Assembly: GCF_002583405.1 (NCBI RefSeq)
Contig: NZ_BCMJ01000001.1
Span: 165,438-229,437 of the forward strand
From: Secundilactobacillus silagincola
GTDB lineage: Bacteria; Bacillota; Bacilli; Lactobacillales; Lactobacillaceae
Length of the DNA stretch: 64,000 nt
Direction of reading: 5' to 3'
Part shown: positions 50,931-59,995 of the stretch, piece by piece
Layout of the letters: every line of letters starts with the position of its first letter
How positions within the stretch are numbered: position 1 is the stretch's first letter
Made by a program: the position numbers and the translations under genes
The notes under the pieces: model-generated
The model's database searches: none
What the model was told of the DNA's origin: nothing
Seen by the model: the letters and a program-made list of their open reading frames with translations, nothing else

Positions 50931-51168
50931 AATCTAAAAATGAGGTTGTGCCATAAGTCTATATTGGTAAGTATCTCAATTAATTTTTAGCTAGAATTAG
51001 TGTTTACTGTACTTTGGAGCTATACGGAAATATAGCCTAATTACGCAACAAAACTCAGATTCCGGCCATTTAACGCAAATAATGCCTATTCCGTTTTTGC
51101 GGAATAGGCATTATTTGCGTTAAATTCTGGAATCTACCGAGTTTTGTCGCAGCTTCATTTTTTAGATT
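50931..51168. repeat. Dispersed palindromic repeat, copy 3
   Basis: The ends are inverted: AATCTAAAAATGAGGTTGTG on the left, and AATCTAAAAAATGAAGCTGC as reverse complement of the right. The right half has the common arms (ACTCAGATTCCGGCCATTTA and TAAATTCTGGAATCTACCGA). The core stem is CGCAAATAATGCCTATTCCG with its perfect complement. It lies between the convergent pepD and nhaC genes. Confidence 0.8.
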
Positions 51169-51181
51169 GCTTTTAGTACAC

Positions 51182-52498
51182 CTAAATTCTTACCCGAGCT
51201 TCTTTGGGTGAAAAATGGCTGACTAAGAAGATAATGGAAACAATTCCTAAAACCATGCAGTACCAACTATACGGTACAATCGAGGCTGCCGATACTTGAG
51301 CAATTGCCCCTGCCATCAATAATTGACCTCCATAGGGAATCAGGCCCTGGCCAACACAGGAGAAAACGTCCAAAATACTGGCAGTATACGATTTAGAAAT
51401 ATGATACGTGTCTGACAGATCCTTCGATATCGGTCCGGCAATCATAATGGACACCGTATTATTAGTGGTAATTAAGTCTAACAACAGAATCAAGAAGGCA
51501 ATGGCAAACTTACCGCCCAACGCACCATTGGCATGTTTAGTGATCTTATTCAGTAACCACTGAATACCGCCCATGTGTGTCATTAAAGCAGCTAGCCCAC
51601 CAACGACAATGGAAATCAGGGAAATATCCGCCATGGATAGCATCCCCTTATGAATCGAATCTAGTGCACCAATAAAATCAAAGCTACCAGCGCCAATTCC
51701 AATCACTGTTGCCGTTACGATTCCCAGAAAAAGGACGATCAACACGTTAATGTTCATAAAGGATAGCGCAATCACCACAATGTACGGTAAAATATTAAGC
51801 CAGTGAATGGTCCCAAGACTGCCAACATCCGCATGACCAACGTGAACAGTCATTAGCAGTACGATAGTAATCAAAACTGCGGGAACAACCATGATCGCAT
51901 TAGTTTTAAATTTATCAAAAATGGTAACGCCTTGCGTTTTAGCTGACACAATGGCGGAACCAGAAATTAATGATAGATCATCACCAAACATGGCGCCACT
52001 GACCACCACTCCAGCCATTAGCGGCATACTAATATGGGCCATCTGGGCAATACTAGCGGCAATCGGCATCAACGCTGCCACGGTTCCCATAGAAGTTCCC
52101 ATGGCGAAACTAAGAATACAGCCAAGAATAAAAACACCGGGAACTAAAAATGATTTGGGTAAATACGTTAACCCAATATCAGTAATCGTTTCTACCGCGT
52201 GCATTGACTTCGTTACGTAGTAAAATGCGCCTGCCAACAGAAAAATAATGATCATCAGAATCATCGTTTCCTGTCCCGCACCTTTAAAAAACACGGTTAA
52301 TTTATCACTAAAAGTATCTTTGCGATTATCGCCTTTCAGCAAAAAAGCCACGATACTCGCCAGCATCATAGCGACCAGTAGCGGCATATTATCAAAGCTG
52401 CCGGTGAGAATACCCGAACTAATATAGAGAACAAGGAAGAAAATCAATGGCAGCAAGCCAACGAAATTACCTTTTGGTGACGGTTCATTTGATTTCAC
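51182..52498 (-). CDS. nhaC: NhaC-family Na+/H+ antiporter
   Basis: The 438-residue membrane protein has about twelve helices and the NhaC-like pattern FAMGTSMGTVAALMPIA, then GAMFGDDLSLISGSAIVSAKTQGV near residue 170. These proteins exchange Na+ for H+, sometimes malate for lactate. The GTG at 52498 follows AGG at proper distance; a TTG two codons earlier is too close. The 3' end abuts repeat copy 3. Confidence 0.88.
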   Translation of the reverse strand: MKSNEPSPKGNFVGLLPLIFFLVLYISSGILTGSFDNMPLLVAMMLASIVAFLLKGDNRKDTFSDKLTVFFKGAGQETMILMIIIFLLAGAFYYVTKSMHAVETITDIGLTYLPKSFLVPGVFILGCILSFAMGTSMGTVAALMPIAASIAQMAHISMPLMAGVVVSGAMFGDDLSLISGSAIVSAKTQGVTIFDKFKTNAIMVVPAVLITIVLLMTVHVGHADVGSLGTIHWLNILPYIVVIALSFMNINVLIVLFLGIVTATVIGIGAGSFDFIGALDSIHKGMLSMADISLISIVVGGLAALMTHMGGIQWLLNKITKHANGALGGKFAIAFLILLLDLITTNNTVSIMIAGPISKDLSDTYHISKSYTASILDVFSCVGQGLIPYGGQLLMAGAIAQVSAASIVPYSWYCMVLGIVSIIFLVSHFSPKEARVRI

Positions 52499-52598
52499 AA
52501 TCAATTCCTACTTTCAAAAAGTTTACTCAAACTATTATAACGGTCCGCTTTTTGAGAAAAATGGGAGATTACTGAGAGTTATCACATTGTTTAGCATA

Positions 52599-52653
52599 AC
52601 AAAAGCAGGCTAATATCAGTAGTAACATCTCCTGATAATTAGTCTGCTTTTTA
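52599..52653 (-). terminator. Terminator of the copper ATPase operon
   Basis: AAAAGCAGGCTAAT pairs with ATTAGTCTGCTTTT, with an inner ATCAG/CTGAT hairpin; the minus strand ends in a T tract. Confidence 0.8.
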
Positions 52654-52667
52654 TACTGTTGTAAACT

Positions 52668-54596
52668 TTACGCAGTTTCAGAAACATTAGTCGTAATTTT
52701 AGCACGGTTCAGTAACACCGAACTGGTAACAACGGATAATGAACTAAAGGCCATTGCCAAGCCAGCCAGTTCTGGACTGAGCGTTAACCCAATGGCGTAG
52801 AACGCACCTGCTGCCACCGGAATACCCAGTACGTTATAAACAAACGCCCAGAATAAATTGAGTTTAATTCTGTTAAAGGTTTTACGACTCATGGCCAAAG
52901 CCCGATCTACATCGCGTAAATCATTTTTAACCAGTACGATACCACCCGATTCAATGGCGATGTCCGTCCCAGAACCCATAGCAATACCAACATCCGCGAC
53001 CGTTAAAGCTGGTGCGTCATTGATGCCGTCACCAACAAAGGCTACCTTGCCTGTCTGTTGCAACATCTTGACGTGATCTGCTTTATCTGCAGGCAAAACA
53101 TCCGCGATGACAGAATCAATACCGACCTGATCCGCAATCGCTTTTGCCACTCGTTCATTGTCTCCAGTTAACATCACCGTCTTCAACCCTCTTTGTTTCA
53201 GAGCAGCGATGGCTTCTTTTGAGGTTGCCTTTGGTGCGTCCTGAATGGCAATCAAACCAATCACTTGATGATCCAAACCGACATAGACAACCGTCTTTGC
53301 CGCTGTCTGTAACTTGATAGCTGTCTGTTTTAGATCATCTATCATGTTGTGGTCTGCCAACAATTTATCATTACCAATGAAGGCGGTTTGACCATTTACC
53401 GTTGCGGCAACTCCCTTACCCTCAATGGCTTGAAAGTCGGCCGCTGGTGCAACTGTAATGCCCTCACCTTTAGCTTTAGCCAAAACTGCAGCAGCCAAGG
53501 GATGTTCCGAATTAGCTTCCAAACTGGCAGCTAATGGTAAAATCTGTGATTGATCACCGACAATGTCCGTTACTTCAGGTTTTCCCATGGTAATTGTGCC
53601 AGTCTTATCGAAAACCACCGTGGTAACGTCATTAACCGCTTCAAGGACTTCCCCGTTTTTGATGAGGATACCCATTTTAGCAGAGCGACCCGTCCCAACC
53701 ATTAGAGCGGTTGGCGTTGCTAAACCTAACGCACATGGGCAGGCAATCACAACAACGGAAACAGCAAAAATCAAAGCGTTAGCAACACTTGCGCCAAGTA
53801 ATACGTACCAAACCAAAAACGTCAGGATTGAAATAATCAGTACAATTGGCACAAAAATATTCGACACTTGATCCGTTAACTTTTGGATCGGTGCATGGCT
53901 ATTCTGTGCCTTCCTAACTAATTCAACGATTTGAGACAACATAGTGTCACTGCCTACTTTTTCAGCCTTGAACATGAACGTTCCATTACTGTTCAGCGTT
54001 GAACCAATTACCCGGTCACCTGCATGTTTTTCAACGGGCATGCTTTCACCGGTAACCATGGATTCATCGATAGCGGAGCTGCCCTTGGTAATCACACCGT
54101 CTACGGCAATCTTTTCACCTGGTTTAACCCGAATCAAATCACCAACTGCCACTTCGCTTAATGGTACTTTAATCAGTTCACCATTTCTCAAAACCGAAGC
54201 TTCTTTAGCCTGTAAATTAACTAACTTATCAACGGCATTCGAGGCGTTATTTCGCATCCGCTCTTCGAAAACCTGGCCCAATAGAACAAAGGTAGTCACA
54301 AACGCTGCACTTTCAAAAAAGACCGCTTGATGGGTAATCATGGCGTATATGCTGTAAAAATACGCCGTTGCCGTCCCAATAGCTACCAATGTATCCATGT
54401 TAGAATGATGCTTTGTGAAAGACGCCCAGGCACTTTGCCAAAACGGACCTGCTGAAACAGCCATGATAATTGTCGTCAGTACTAACATCGTCCATTCACC
54501 ACCCGGCAGCATCCAGCCAAACGGGTGAAAAATCATTTCTGCTAACATTGGTAACGACAGGATCAACGAGATCCAAAAACGACTTGTAATTGACAT
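52668..54596 (-). CDS. copB: Copper-translocating P1B-type ATPase
   Basis: The 642-residue pump has [18 protein letters not shown] in helix 3, VTGES, the membrane CPC motif ([21 protein letters not shown]) near residue 284, DKTGT near 328, an HP pair (SEHPLAAAV) and [10 protein letters not shown]. The combination is typical of copper pumps. It lacks N-terminal HMA domains, as CopB/CopF-like pumps of lactobacilli do; the symbol is a best guess. It follows a cupredoxin gene and shares its cop-box promoter, so it probably exports Cu(I). Confidence 0.92.
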   Translation of the reverse strand: MSITSRFWISLILSLPMLAEMIFHPFGWMLPGGEWTMLVLTTIIMAVSAGPFWQSAWASFTKHHSNMDTLVAIGTATAYFYSIYAMITHQAVFFESAAFVTTFVLLGQVFEERMRNNASNAVDKLVNLQAKEASVLRNGELIKVPLSEVAVGDLIRVKPGEKIAVDGVITKGSSAIDESMVTGESMPVEKHAGDRVIGSTLNSNGTFMFKAEKVGSDTMLSQIVELVRKAQNSHAPIQKLTDQVSNIFVPIVLIISILTFLVWYVLLGASVANALIFAVSVVVIACPCALGLATPTALMVGTGRSAKMGILIKNGEVLEAVNDVTTVVFDKTGTITMGKPEVTDIVGDQSQILPLAASLEANSEHPLAAAVLAKAKGEGITVAPAADFQAIEGKGVAATVNGQTAFIGNDKLLADHNMIDDLKQTAIKLQTAAKTVVYVGLDHQVIGLIAIQDAPKATSKEAIAALKQRGLKTVMLTGDNERVAKAIADQVGIDSVIADVLPADKADHVKMLQQTGKVAFVGDGINDAPALTVADVGIAMGSGTDIAIESGGIVLVKNDLRDVDRALAMSRKTFNRIKLNLFWAFVYNVLGIPVAAGAFYAIGLTLSPELAGLAMAFSSLSVVTSSVLLNRAKITTNVSETA

Positions 54597-54664
54597 CCTT
54601 GTTCACCACTTTCCCCAAAACTTTGCGTTTGGTAACTAAGCCTCACTTAATATTGATAATCAAT

Positions 54665-55036
54665 TTACTTAATAATCAATTTGCCATGAAACATATCCAT
54701 TCCGCAAGCCCACTGGAATTCTCCGGGCTTGCTAGTATCGATGTCAATGGCTTGTTTTTCACCCTTTGGTAACTCGCGGTTGATACCAAAATCGGGGAAA
54801 ACTACCCGATCCAAACACGTTGATGGATCCCGACGAGTGAAGTTCAAAACTGCAGGAACACCCTTCTTCAAAACCACTTTTTCGGGTGAGTAGCCGCCAT
54901 TAACGTCCACATCAATCTCCTGGACATCATTAGTAACGTCAGCAGTTTCAGTAGCCACTGCATGCTTACCAAAGAACCACCAAGCGATAAAACCAATCAG
55001 TACAAGCCCAACTATTAAGACAAACATTTTAATCAT
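54665..55036 (-). CDS. Membrane-anchored cupredoxin-like protein
   Basis: The 123-residue protein has one N-terminal membrane helix (about residues 4-22) and an external cupredoxin-type domain. Possible copper ligands are Cys in DPSTCLDRV and Cys, Met and His in WACGMDMFHGK. It probably binds copper at the outer membrane face and either delivers it to or receives it from the ATPase encoded next. CAGGAGG-like CCTGGAGG precedes the ATG. Confidence 0.88.
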   Translation of the reverse strand: MIKMFVLIVGLVLIGFIAWWFFGKHAVATETADVTNDVQEIDVDVNGGYSPEKVVLKKGVPAVLNFTRRDPSTCLDRVVFPDFGINRELPKGEKQAIDIDTSKPGEFQWACGMDMFHGKLIIK

Positions 55037-55069
55037 GATAAAAACCTCCAGGATTTTTATTTTTACGTT

Positions 55070-55120
55070 TACATTTGTAAACCATAACTACATGATAAAT
55101 GCTTCGTTTACAATTGTCAA
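55070..55120 (-). promoter_or_regulatory. Promoter with two cop boxes (CopY-type operators)
   Basis: The minus strand has TTGACA (55115-55120), a 17-bp spacer and TATCAT (55092-55097). TACATTTGTA at 55070-55079 is a perfect TACAnnTGTA cop box just behind the -10 element. TACAATTGTC at 55109-55118 matches with one mismatch and overlaps the -35. No copY gene is in the window. Confidence 0.8.
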
Positions 55121-55125
55121 CCGCA

Positions 55126-55165
55126 AAAGCCGACCACTTTGCAAAATGCAAAATAGCCGGCTTTA
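55126..55165 (-). terminator. Terminator of the arsR-type gene
   Basis: AAAAGCCG pairs with CGGCTTT, with an inner TTGCA/TGCAA hairpin. On the minus strand it ends in T4. Confidence 0.7.
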
Positions 55166-55194
55166 CAGTGAATATGTTTAACGATAGGCGCTGA

Positions 55195-55530
55195 TCAATG
55201 CTCTAAAACGTGTGCTTTGACCTGATCAACAATCGTCATGATGTGCCTGTCAGATAACTCGTAATGAATGTTTTTACCGTTCCGAGTCCCTTTGACTAAA
55301 TTTTGCTGTTTCAACAGACTTAATTGATGCGAAACCGTTGACTGATTCAAATCCAACACTTCGGTAAGTTCCGTTACGCTAAGGGTCGATTCAGCTAACG
55401 CCAAGATAATGCGTACTCGAGTCACATCGCCCAACGCTTTGAATAGTGCAACCATGTTTTCTAATTCCGATGAGACGGTTAAATGATCTTTTAAGTGTTC
55501 TACGATTTCTAAATGTTTAGGATTTTCCAT
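55195..55530 (-). CDS. ArsR/SmtB-family zinc-type repressor
   Basis: The 111-residue winged-helix repressor has FKALGDVTRVRIILALAESTLSVTELTEVLDLNQSTVSHQLSLLKQQNLV. The last helix DRHIMTIVDQVKAHVLEH carries Asp, His, His and Glu in the spacing of the SmtB alpha-5 zinc site (DxH-x10-H-x2-E). The alpha-3 Cys pair of CadC is absent, so zinc rather than cadmium sensing is likely. Start at 55530 behind AAGGAAG. It is divergent from the zinc-type ATPase. Confidence 0.9.
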   Translation of the reverse strand: MENPKHLEIVEHLKDHLTVSSELENMVALFKALGDVTRVRIILALAESTLSVTELTEVLDLNQSTVSHQLSLLKQQNLVKGTRNGKNIHYELSDRHIMTIVDQVKAHVLEH

Positions 55531-55590
55531 TGAATATTTAACTTCCTTCATAATAGTCATGATTTGGTATTCGGTTAGCTACGAATGCGG

Positions 55591-55650
55591 TTGCATTTTA
55601 GCAGCAGCACGGGTACAATTCACATTAAGATATGCACATATGTTGATATG
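55591..55650 (+). promoter_or_regulatory. Promoter and ArsR-type operator of the zinc ATPase
   Basis: TTGCAT (55591), a 17-bp spacer and TACAAT (55614-55619). Just downstream lies TATGCACATATGTTGATATG (55631-55650). It resembles the 12-2-12 operator of SmtB/CzrA proteins, whose core is TATGAACATATGTTCATA. Confidence 0.75.
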
Positions 55651-55666
55651 TATTGAGGTGATAACT

Positions 55667-57556
55667 ATGAAATCAGCAACTGTTCCCACTCGCACCCACA
55701 ACACGGTACGCGGCTTTCTAAATCATAAAAGCGACTTAATAATGATTGCCAGTTCAACCATTATATTATTAATTGCGGTCAGTTTACCAGCCTCAATCGA
55801 AAAAATTCTGCTCTATATTGCTTCTTATGCGATTATTGCTTATCCCGTTATCTGGGAATCACTGACCAATATCATCAGTGGCGAATTTTTCGACGAAAAC
55901 TTTTTGATGACAGTTGCTACTGTTGGGGCAATTGCACTTGGCGATTACCCCGAAGCCATCGCAGTAATGTTATTCTATGAAGTTGGCGAACTATTTGAAG
56001 ATATCGCTGTTCAGCAGTCTAAACAGTCCATCTCTGCCCTCTTAAAACTCAAACCAACGACAGCTACAATTTTAACTCCTACAGGTGAAAAAGTTATTAC
56101 CCCTGAGCAGGTTATTCCCGGTCAAACTATCCGGGTAAGACCCGGCGAAAAGATTGCCCTAGACGGTGAATTAATTCGTGGTCATACCAGCTTAGACACC
56201 TCAGCGTTAACCGGCGAATCGCTACCTCGTGACATTCAAAAAGGTGAAACCGTTTTGAGCGGTGCCATTAATCTTACTGGTGTCATCGATATTCGTGTTA
56301 CCAAACCCTATCAGGAATCAACGGTAGCTCGAATCCTAGACCTCGTCTCAAATGCCGCTCAGCAAAAAACAACAACCGAAAAATTTATCACTCGTTTTGC
56401 TAAAATCTATACGCCAATTGTTGTTGGCTTAGCGATTCTTTTAGCCCTTTTCCCGCCCTTACTTCACCTGGGTCCTTGGGCTACTTGGATCAACCGTGCT
56501 TTAGTTTTTCTAGTTATCAGTTGCCCCTGCGCACTGGTGATTTCCGTACCACTAAGTTTCTTCGGTGGCATTGGAGCAGCCTCACGACACGGTATTCTAG
56601 TTAAAGGCAGTAATTTTCTCGAAGCATTAACACACGTAAATACGATTGCATTTGATAAAACCGGAACTTTAACAAAAGGACATTTCACAGTTAGTGAGAT
56701 CAACGCGGAAGCGCCTTTCACTAATCAGCAACTGTTAGGCATTGCTGCTGCCGCTGAACAGCACTCTAACCACCCTATCGCCCGTTCCATCATAGCAGCT
56801 TATGACGGTGATTTGACTCAATTTAAACTTCATGATATTCAGGAAACGGCAGGTCATGGTATTGAAGCGACAATCAATGATCAGATAGTTGTGGTTGGCA
56901 ACGCAAAAGCAATATCATTAAATCACATTACCATGCCTGCAACTAACACCAACAGTACTACAGTCTACGTTGCGGTCAATCAAAAATTTGCCGGTAGTAT
57001 TCAAGTTGCTGATCAGCCTAAACCAGACTCAAAAGCTGCCATTCTGCAGCTCAAACACTTGGGCGTTAAAAACACCGAGCTACTAACCGGTGATAATCAA
57101 GGTATTGCAAATCATATTGGTGAACAACTTGGTTTGGATCAGGTTGAGTCCGAGTTATTACCTGCACAAAAAGTTGCCAAAATGACCGCATTGACCCAAG
57201 CTGCGCATACATCTCATCACCAAGTTGCCTTCGTTGGCGATGGTATTAACGATACGCCTGTCTTAGCTCGGGCTGACGTGGGAATCGCAATGGGTGGTCT
57301 TGGTGCTGATGCCGCCATCGAGGCCGCGGATATTGTCATAATGGATGATAAGCCGTCAAAAGTTGCTACTATTATTCAAATTGCAAAAGCCACCAAGCGA
57401 ATCGTTTGGGAAAATATTAGCTTTGCTTTGGCCGTTAAAATCATCTTTTTGATTTTGGGTGCATTTGGCATCATTGGCATGTGGGAAGCCGTCTTTGCTG
57501 ATGTTGGGGTGACCATGATTGCCATCTTGAACGCACTACGTCTTCAAAAACAGTAG
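55667..57556 (+). CDS. Zinc/cadmium/lead-type P1B ATPase
   Basis: The 629-residue pump has SGEFFDENFLMTVATVGAIALGDYPEAIAVMLFYEVGELFE in the first helices, LTGES, the membrane motif SCPCALVISVPLS near residue 286, DKTGT near 330, an HP pair (SNHPIARS) and GDGINDTPVLARADVG. CPC followed by ALVISVP is typical of Zn2+/Cd2+ exporters (ZntA/CadA). There is no N-terminal HMA domain. GAGGTGAT lies before the ATG at 55667. The divergent ArsR-type gene supports zinc control. Confidence 0.93.
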   Translation: MKSATVPTRTHNTVRGFLNHKSDLIMIASSTIILLIAVSLPASIEKILLYIASYAIIAYPVIWESLTNIISGEFFDENFLMTVATVGAIALGDYPEAIAVMLFYEVGELFEDIAVQQSKQSISALLKLKPTTATILTPTGEKVITPEQVIPGQTIRVRPGEKIALDGELIRGHTSLDTSALTGESLPRDIQKGETVLSGAINLTGVIDIRVTKPYQESTVARILDLVSNAAQQKTTTEKFITRFAKIYTPIVVGLAILLALFPPLLHLGPWATWINRALVFLVISCPCALVISVPLSFFGGIGAASRHGILVKGSNFLEALTHVNTIAFDKTGTLTKGHFTVSEINAEAPFTNQQLLGIAAAAEQHSNHPIARSIIAAYDGDLTQFKLHDIQETAGHGIEATINDQIVVVGNAKAISLNHITMPATNTNSTTVYVAVNQKFAGSIQVADQPKPDSKAAILQLKHLGVKNTELLTGDNQGIANHIGEQLGLDQVESELLPAQKVAKMTALTQAAHTSHHQVAFVGDGINDTPVLARADVGIAMGGLGADAAIEAADIVIMDDKPSKVATIIQIAKATKRIVWENISFALAVKIIFLILGAFGIIGMWEAVFADVGVTMIAILNALRLQKQ

Positions 57557-57558
57557 TA

Positions 57559-57616
57559 AAATAGCCTTGAATCAAGACCGATAACCATTATCGAGCCTGA
57601 TTCAAGGCTATTTTTT
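57559..57616. terminator. Bidirectional terminator
   Basis: AAATAGCCTTGAATCA pairs perfectly with its complement, with an inner CGATAA/TTATCG hairpin. T and A tracts lie on the two sides. Confidence 0.85.
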
Positions 57617-57617
57617 A

Positions 57618-58235
57618 CTAAAGGATTAATCGTGCAGCATTGATAAGCAAGGCGATTCCATAACCTAAAACAATTACCCCTGAAATAATATTGATCCACA
57701 TCAAAATACGCTTAGGTAATCGATTCTTTAAAATACCAACAATAATCGTAATCGAGAAAAACCAAATTGCGGTGGCTAAAATAATACCGCCCAGAAAAGG
57801 TAACACCTCACTATTTGTCAGCGTTCCTCGCAGGGCTCCCATGGTGACCCCCGTATCGATAATTGCTTGTGGATTGGCAAAAGCCACGATCCAAGCACTA
57901 GCGAAAGCGTCTTTTAATGGTAATTGTGAATCGTCTTTTCCAAGTTCTATCTGGCTAGCAGAACGTAAGATACCAATCCCCATCCAAATCACGATTAAAC
58001 CACCAAGCAACATAATGATAATTTTAAGCCACAAATAATGACTGATTAACGCACCCATTCCTAAAAAGGCGACGGTGGTTAAGGTTGTGTCCGCTATCCA
58101 TACAAATAAGCAAATTAATAAAGCACGTCGCATTCGGTTACTCATAGCGCTATTAAAAACAAATAAGTTCTGCATTCCAATTGACGATACAAGCGCAAAA
58201 CTAATCAACATGCCCCGTAAAACTACTGCCATCAT
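57618..58235 (-). CDS. LysE/ArgO-family amino-acid exporter
   Basis: The 205-residue protein has about six helices and the LysE pattern SSIGMQNLFVFNSAMSNRMRRALLICLFVWIADTTL near the N-terminus and FANPQAIIDTGVTMG in the middle. Such proteins export basic amino acids or other small molecules by proton exchange. GGAGG precedes two adjacent ATG codons. A terminator-like hairpin lies in its leader. The substrate is not shown by sequence. Confidence 0.88.
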   Translation of the reverse strand: MMAVVLRGMLISFALVSSIGMQNLFVFNSAMSNRMRRALLICLFVWIADTTLTTVAFLGMGALISHYLWLKIIIMLLGGLIVIWMGIGILRSASQIELGKDDSQLPLKDAFASAWIVAFANPQAIIDTGVTMGALRGTLTNSEVLPFLGGIILATAIWFFSITIIVGILKNRLPKRILMWINIISGVIVLGYGIALLINAARLIL

Positions 58236-58257
58236 GATTGACTTTCCTCCAATTCAC

Positions 58258-58326
58258 ATAGAAAAAGGCACCTATCCTAGCCTTCAACGTTCTGAGAACA
58301 TTGTATCTGCGACTAGAAGAGCTGCC
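58258..58326 (-). promoter_or_regulatory. Terminator-like structured leader upstream of the LysE-type gene
   Basis: On the minus strand an AGGCA-GCT..TTCTAG arm pairs, with a few mismatches, with CTAGGATAGGTGCCT, enclosing GTTCT-C-AGAAC, and ends in T5. It may terminate the upstream tauE-like gene or act as an attenuator. Confidence 0.45.
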
Positions 58327-58415
58327 TATCATGATCACCCGACGATGATCAAGCTATTAGCGATTTAATTAACTTTAATAGCATACGTGACCCCAATTAA
58401 AATGTCAAGATTAGG

Positions 58416-59189
58416 CTATTTACCGAAGTAGGCCGTGTAGAACAGGTAGCCAGATAAGCAAAAAGCCGCAATCGTAATTAAATTTCGTAGTAATTTAACT
58501 GGCAGATGACGGATAACAACTGGTCCAACGTAGCCACCAGCAAACATCCCAATCGCGAGAGGAACCGCCATCAACCAATAAACTTTAATGGTAAATGCGT
58601 AGATCACAAGTGAAATCACATTGGTAAGCAGTGCCGAGAAGTTCTTAATGGCATTACTGACCACAAAAGGCTTAGTCAAGGTCACAGTGAGAATCGCTAG
58701 CATAAAAATACCAGCTGCTGCGCCAAAATAACCAATGTAAATGCCAACTAAAAAAATGGCACTATTTTTTAAAATCCGGACCCATAATTTTGTTGGTTGA
58801 GCCGTTTGACTGACCTGTTTCTTTTTACCTGAAACCATCATCATCACTGCAGCTAAGAATATTAAAAACGGCACCACATGCTCGAAACTAGAAGATGGTA
58901 AAAAAGCTAAAATCAAGCAACCGATAATACCCCCAGCTGCCGTTAAAAGACCAACATGCCACATAGTTGCATGATTACCTTTTAGCTCTTTAGATGACGA
59001 TAAGGTAGAACCTAACCCAGTAAAAATCAATGCGGCAGTATTAGTCACATCAGCACTCACTGGTGGAACACCTACACTTAACAATACGGGATAAGATACC
59101 AAGGAGGCTAGACCAGCCACTGAACTTAAAAAGCCGGCAATCGCACCAGCTACTATCAGATAAATCGTAATTAAAATTACGTGCAGCAT
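58416..59189 (-). CDS. TauE/SafE-family membrane permease
   Basis: The 257-residue protein has about eight helices with the repeated pattern GFLSSVAGLASLVSYPVLLSVGVPP and GYFGAAAGIFMLAILT. The family is linked to export of sulfite, sulfoacetate and related anions, but most members are uncharacterised. The start at 59189 follows AAGGAGG. It lies between the TetR and LysE-type genes on the same strand. Confidence 0.88.
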   Translation of the reverse strand: MLHVILITIYLIVAGAIAGFLSSVAGLASLVSYPVLLSVGVPPVSADVTNTAALIFTGLGSTLSSSKELKGNHATMWHVGLLTAAGGIIGCLILAFLPSSSFEHVVPFLIFLAAVMMMVSGKKKQVSQTAQPTKLWVRILKNSAIFLVGIYIGYFGAAAGIFMLAILTVTLTKPFVVSNAIKNFSALLTNVISLVIYAFTIKVYWLMAVPLAIGMFAGGYVGPVVIRHLPVKLLRNLITIAAFCLSGYLFYTAYFGK

Positions 59190-59255
59190 GTGACTTTCCT
59201 CCTTAAAAATATTCACTTATCCAGTATAGCGCAGAAACAGCGAGAACGTTGGGCA

Positions 59256-59299
59256 TAAAAAAACGTGTCTCTCAACCTTCAGTGGTTAAGAAACACGCT
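59256..59299 (-). terminator. Terminator of the tetR-type gene
   Basis: ACGTGTCTCTCAACC pairs with GGTTAAGAAACACGCT around a short loop; the minus strand ends in T7. Confidence 0.8.
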
Positions 59300-59306
59300 T
59301 TCATCG

Positions 59307-59918
59307 CTAAATTGACAAAACCACACTTAATTGCGGTCGGATCAAATTTTTCATTTCATCAGTTAGTTGTCGGTTATTTTTAATCAACAATTCGTCATAG
59401 ATAACTTTTTGAAAAATAGAAACGATTACTCGTGCCAATGGTCGATACTGACCTTTACTTATTGACTGAAGTACTGGTGCCGCTTTTAACTGTTGGGCAA
59501 TCTCATCGACAAGCCCTTCTAAAATTTGCAACAGCCAGTCGGCCTGATCGTCAGACAACAACATGCGTTCATGAATTGTAATGACAAACGATTGGTAATT
59601 TTCTTTATCCTGGAAAACTTGCCAAATATTCTCGAAAATTAACATTAAACGCTGCTCAAGATCCGTCTTCGTAACACAATCGTTGAACGTCATCTGCAAT
59701 TGATTAACTCGATTAATGATTCCTTGATGAACAATGGTATTCAGTATTTCGTGTTTCCCATGAGGAAAATAATAATACATTAACCCTTCAGCCGTTCCTG
59801 CAGCCTGATTAATCATCCGAGTAGTCGTTGCTTCATAGCCATTTTTGGCAAACATTTCCCGGGAAATTTTTAGAATTTTTTCCTTATGTTGGTCACTCTT
59901 GGTTTCACTTTTACTCAT
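59307..59918 (-). CDS. TetR-family regulator next to mntH2
   Basis: Residues 1-60 of 203 form a TetR helix-turn-helix (ILKISREMFAKNGYEATTTRMINQAAGTAEGLMYYYFPHGKHEIL). The C-terminal helices would bind an unknown ligand. It lies 78 bp behind mntH2, separated by a terminator. A perfect TetR-type dyad (TGAGCG-CC-CGCTCA) is in the mntH2 promoter, so it probably represses that gene. Confidence 0.9.
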   Translation of the reverse strand: MSKSETKSDQHKEKILKISREMFAKNGYEATTTRMINQAAGTAEGLMYYYFPHGKHEILNTIVHQGIINRVNQLQMTFNDCVTKTDLEQRLMLIFENIWQVFQDKENYQSFVITIHERMLLSDDQADWLLQILEGLVDEIAQQLKAAPVLQSISKGQYRPLARVIVSIFQKVIYDELLIKNNRQLTDEMKNLIRPQLSVVLSI

Positions 59919-59948
59919 GATTCAGTCCCCACTTGGTTTTCTGGTATA

Positions 59949-59990
59949 AAAAAGAGACAGTCCTTTGATTTAACGTGAAAGCTGTCTCTA
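59949..59990 (-). terminator. Terminator between mntH2 and tetR
   Basis: AGAGACAG pairs with CTGTCTCT around a 21-nt loop; the minus strand ends in T6. Partial read-through would still supply TetR. Confidence 0.75.
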
Positions 59991-59995
59991 CAATT

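Noticed and set aside
58075-58368. 97-codon plus-strand frame across the LysE-type gene start
   Set aside because: Antisense to the LysE-type coding start and its structured leader, without a ribosome binding site or recognisable domain.
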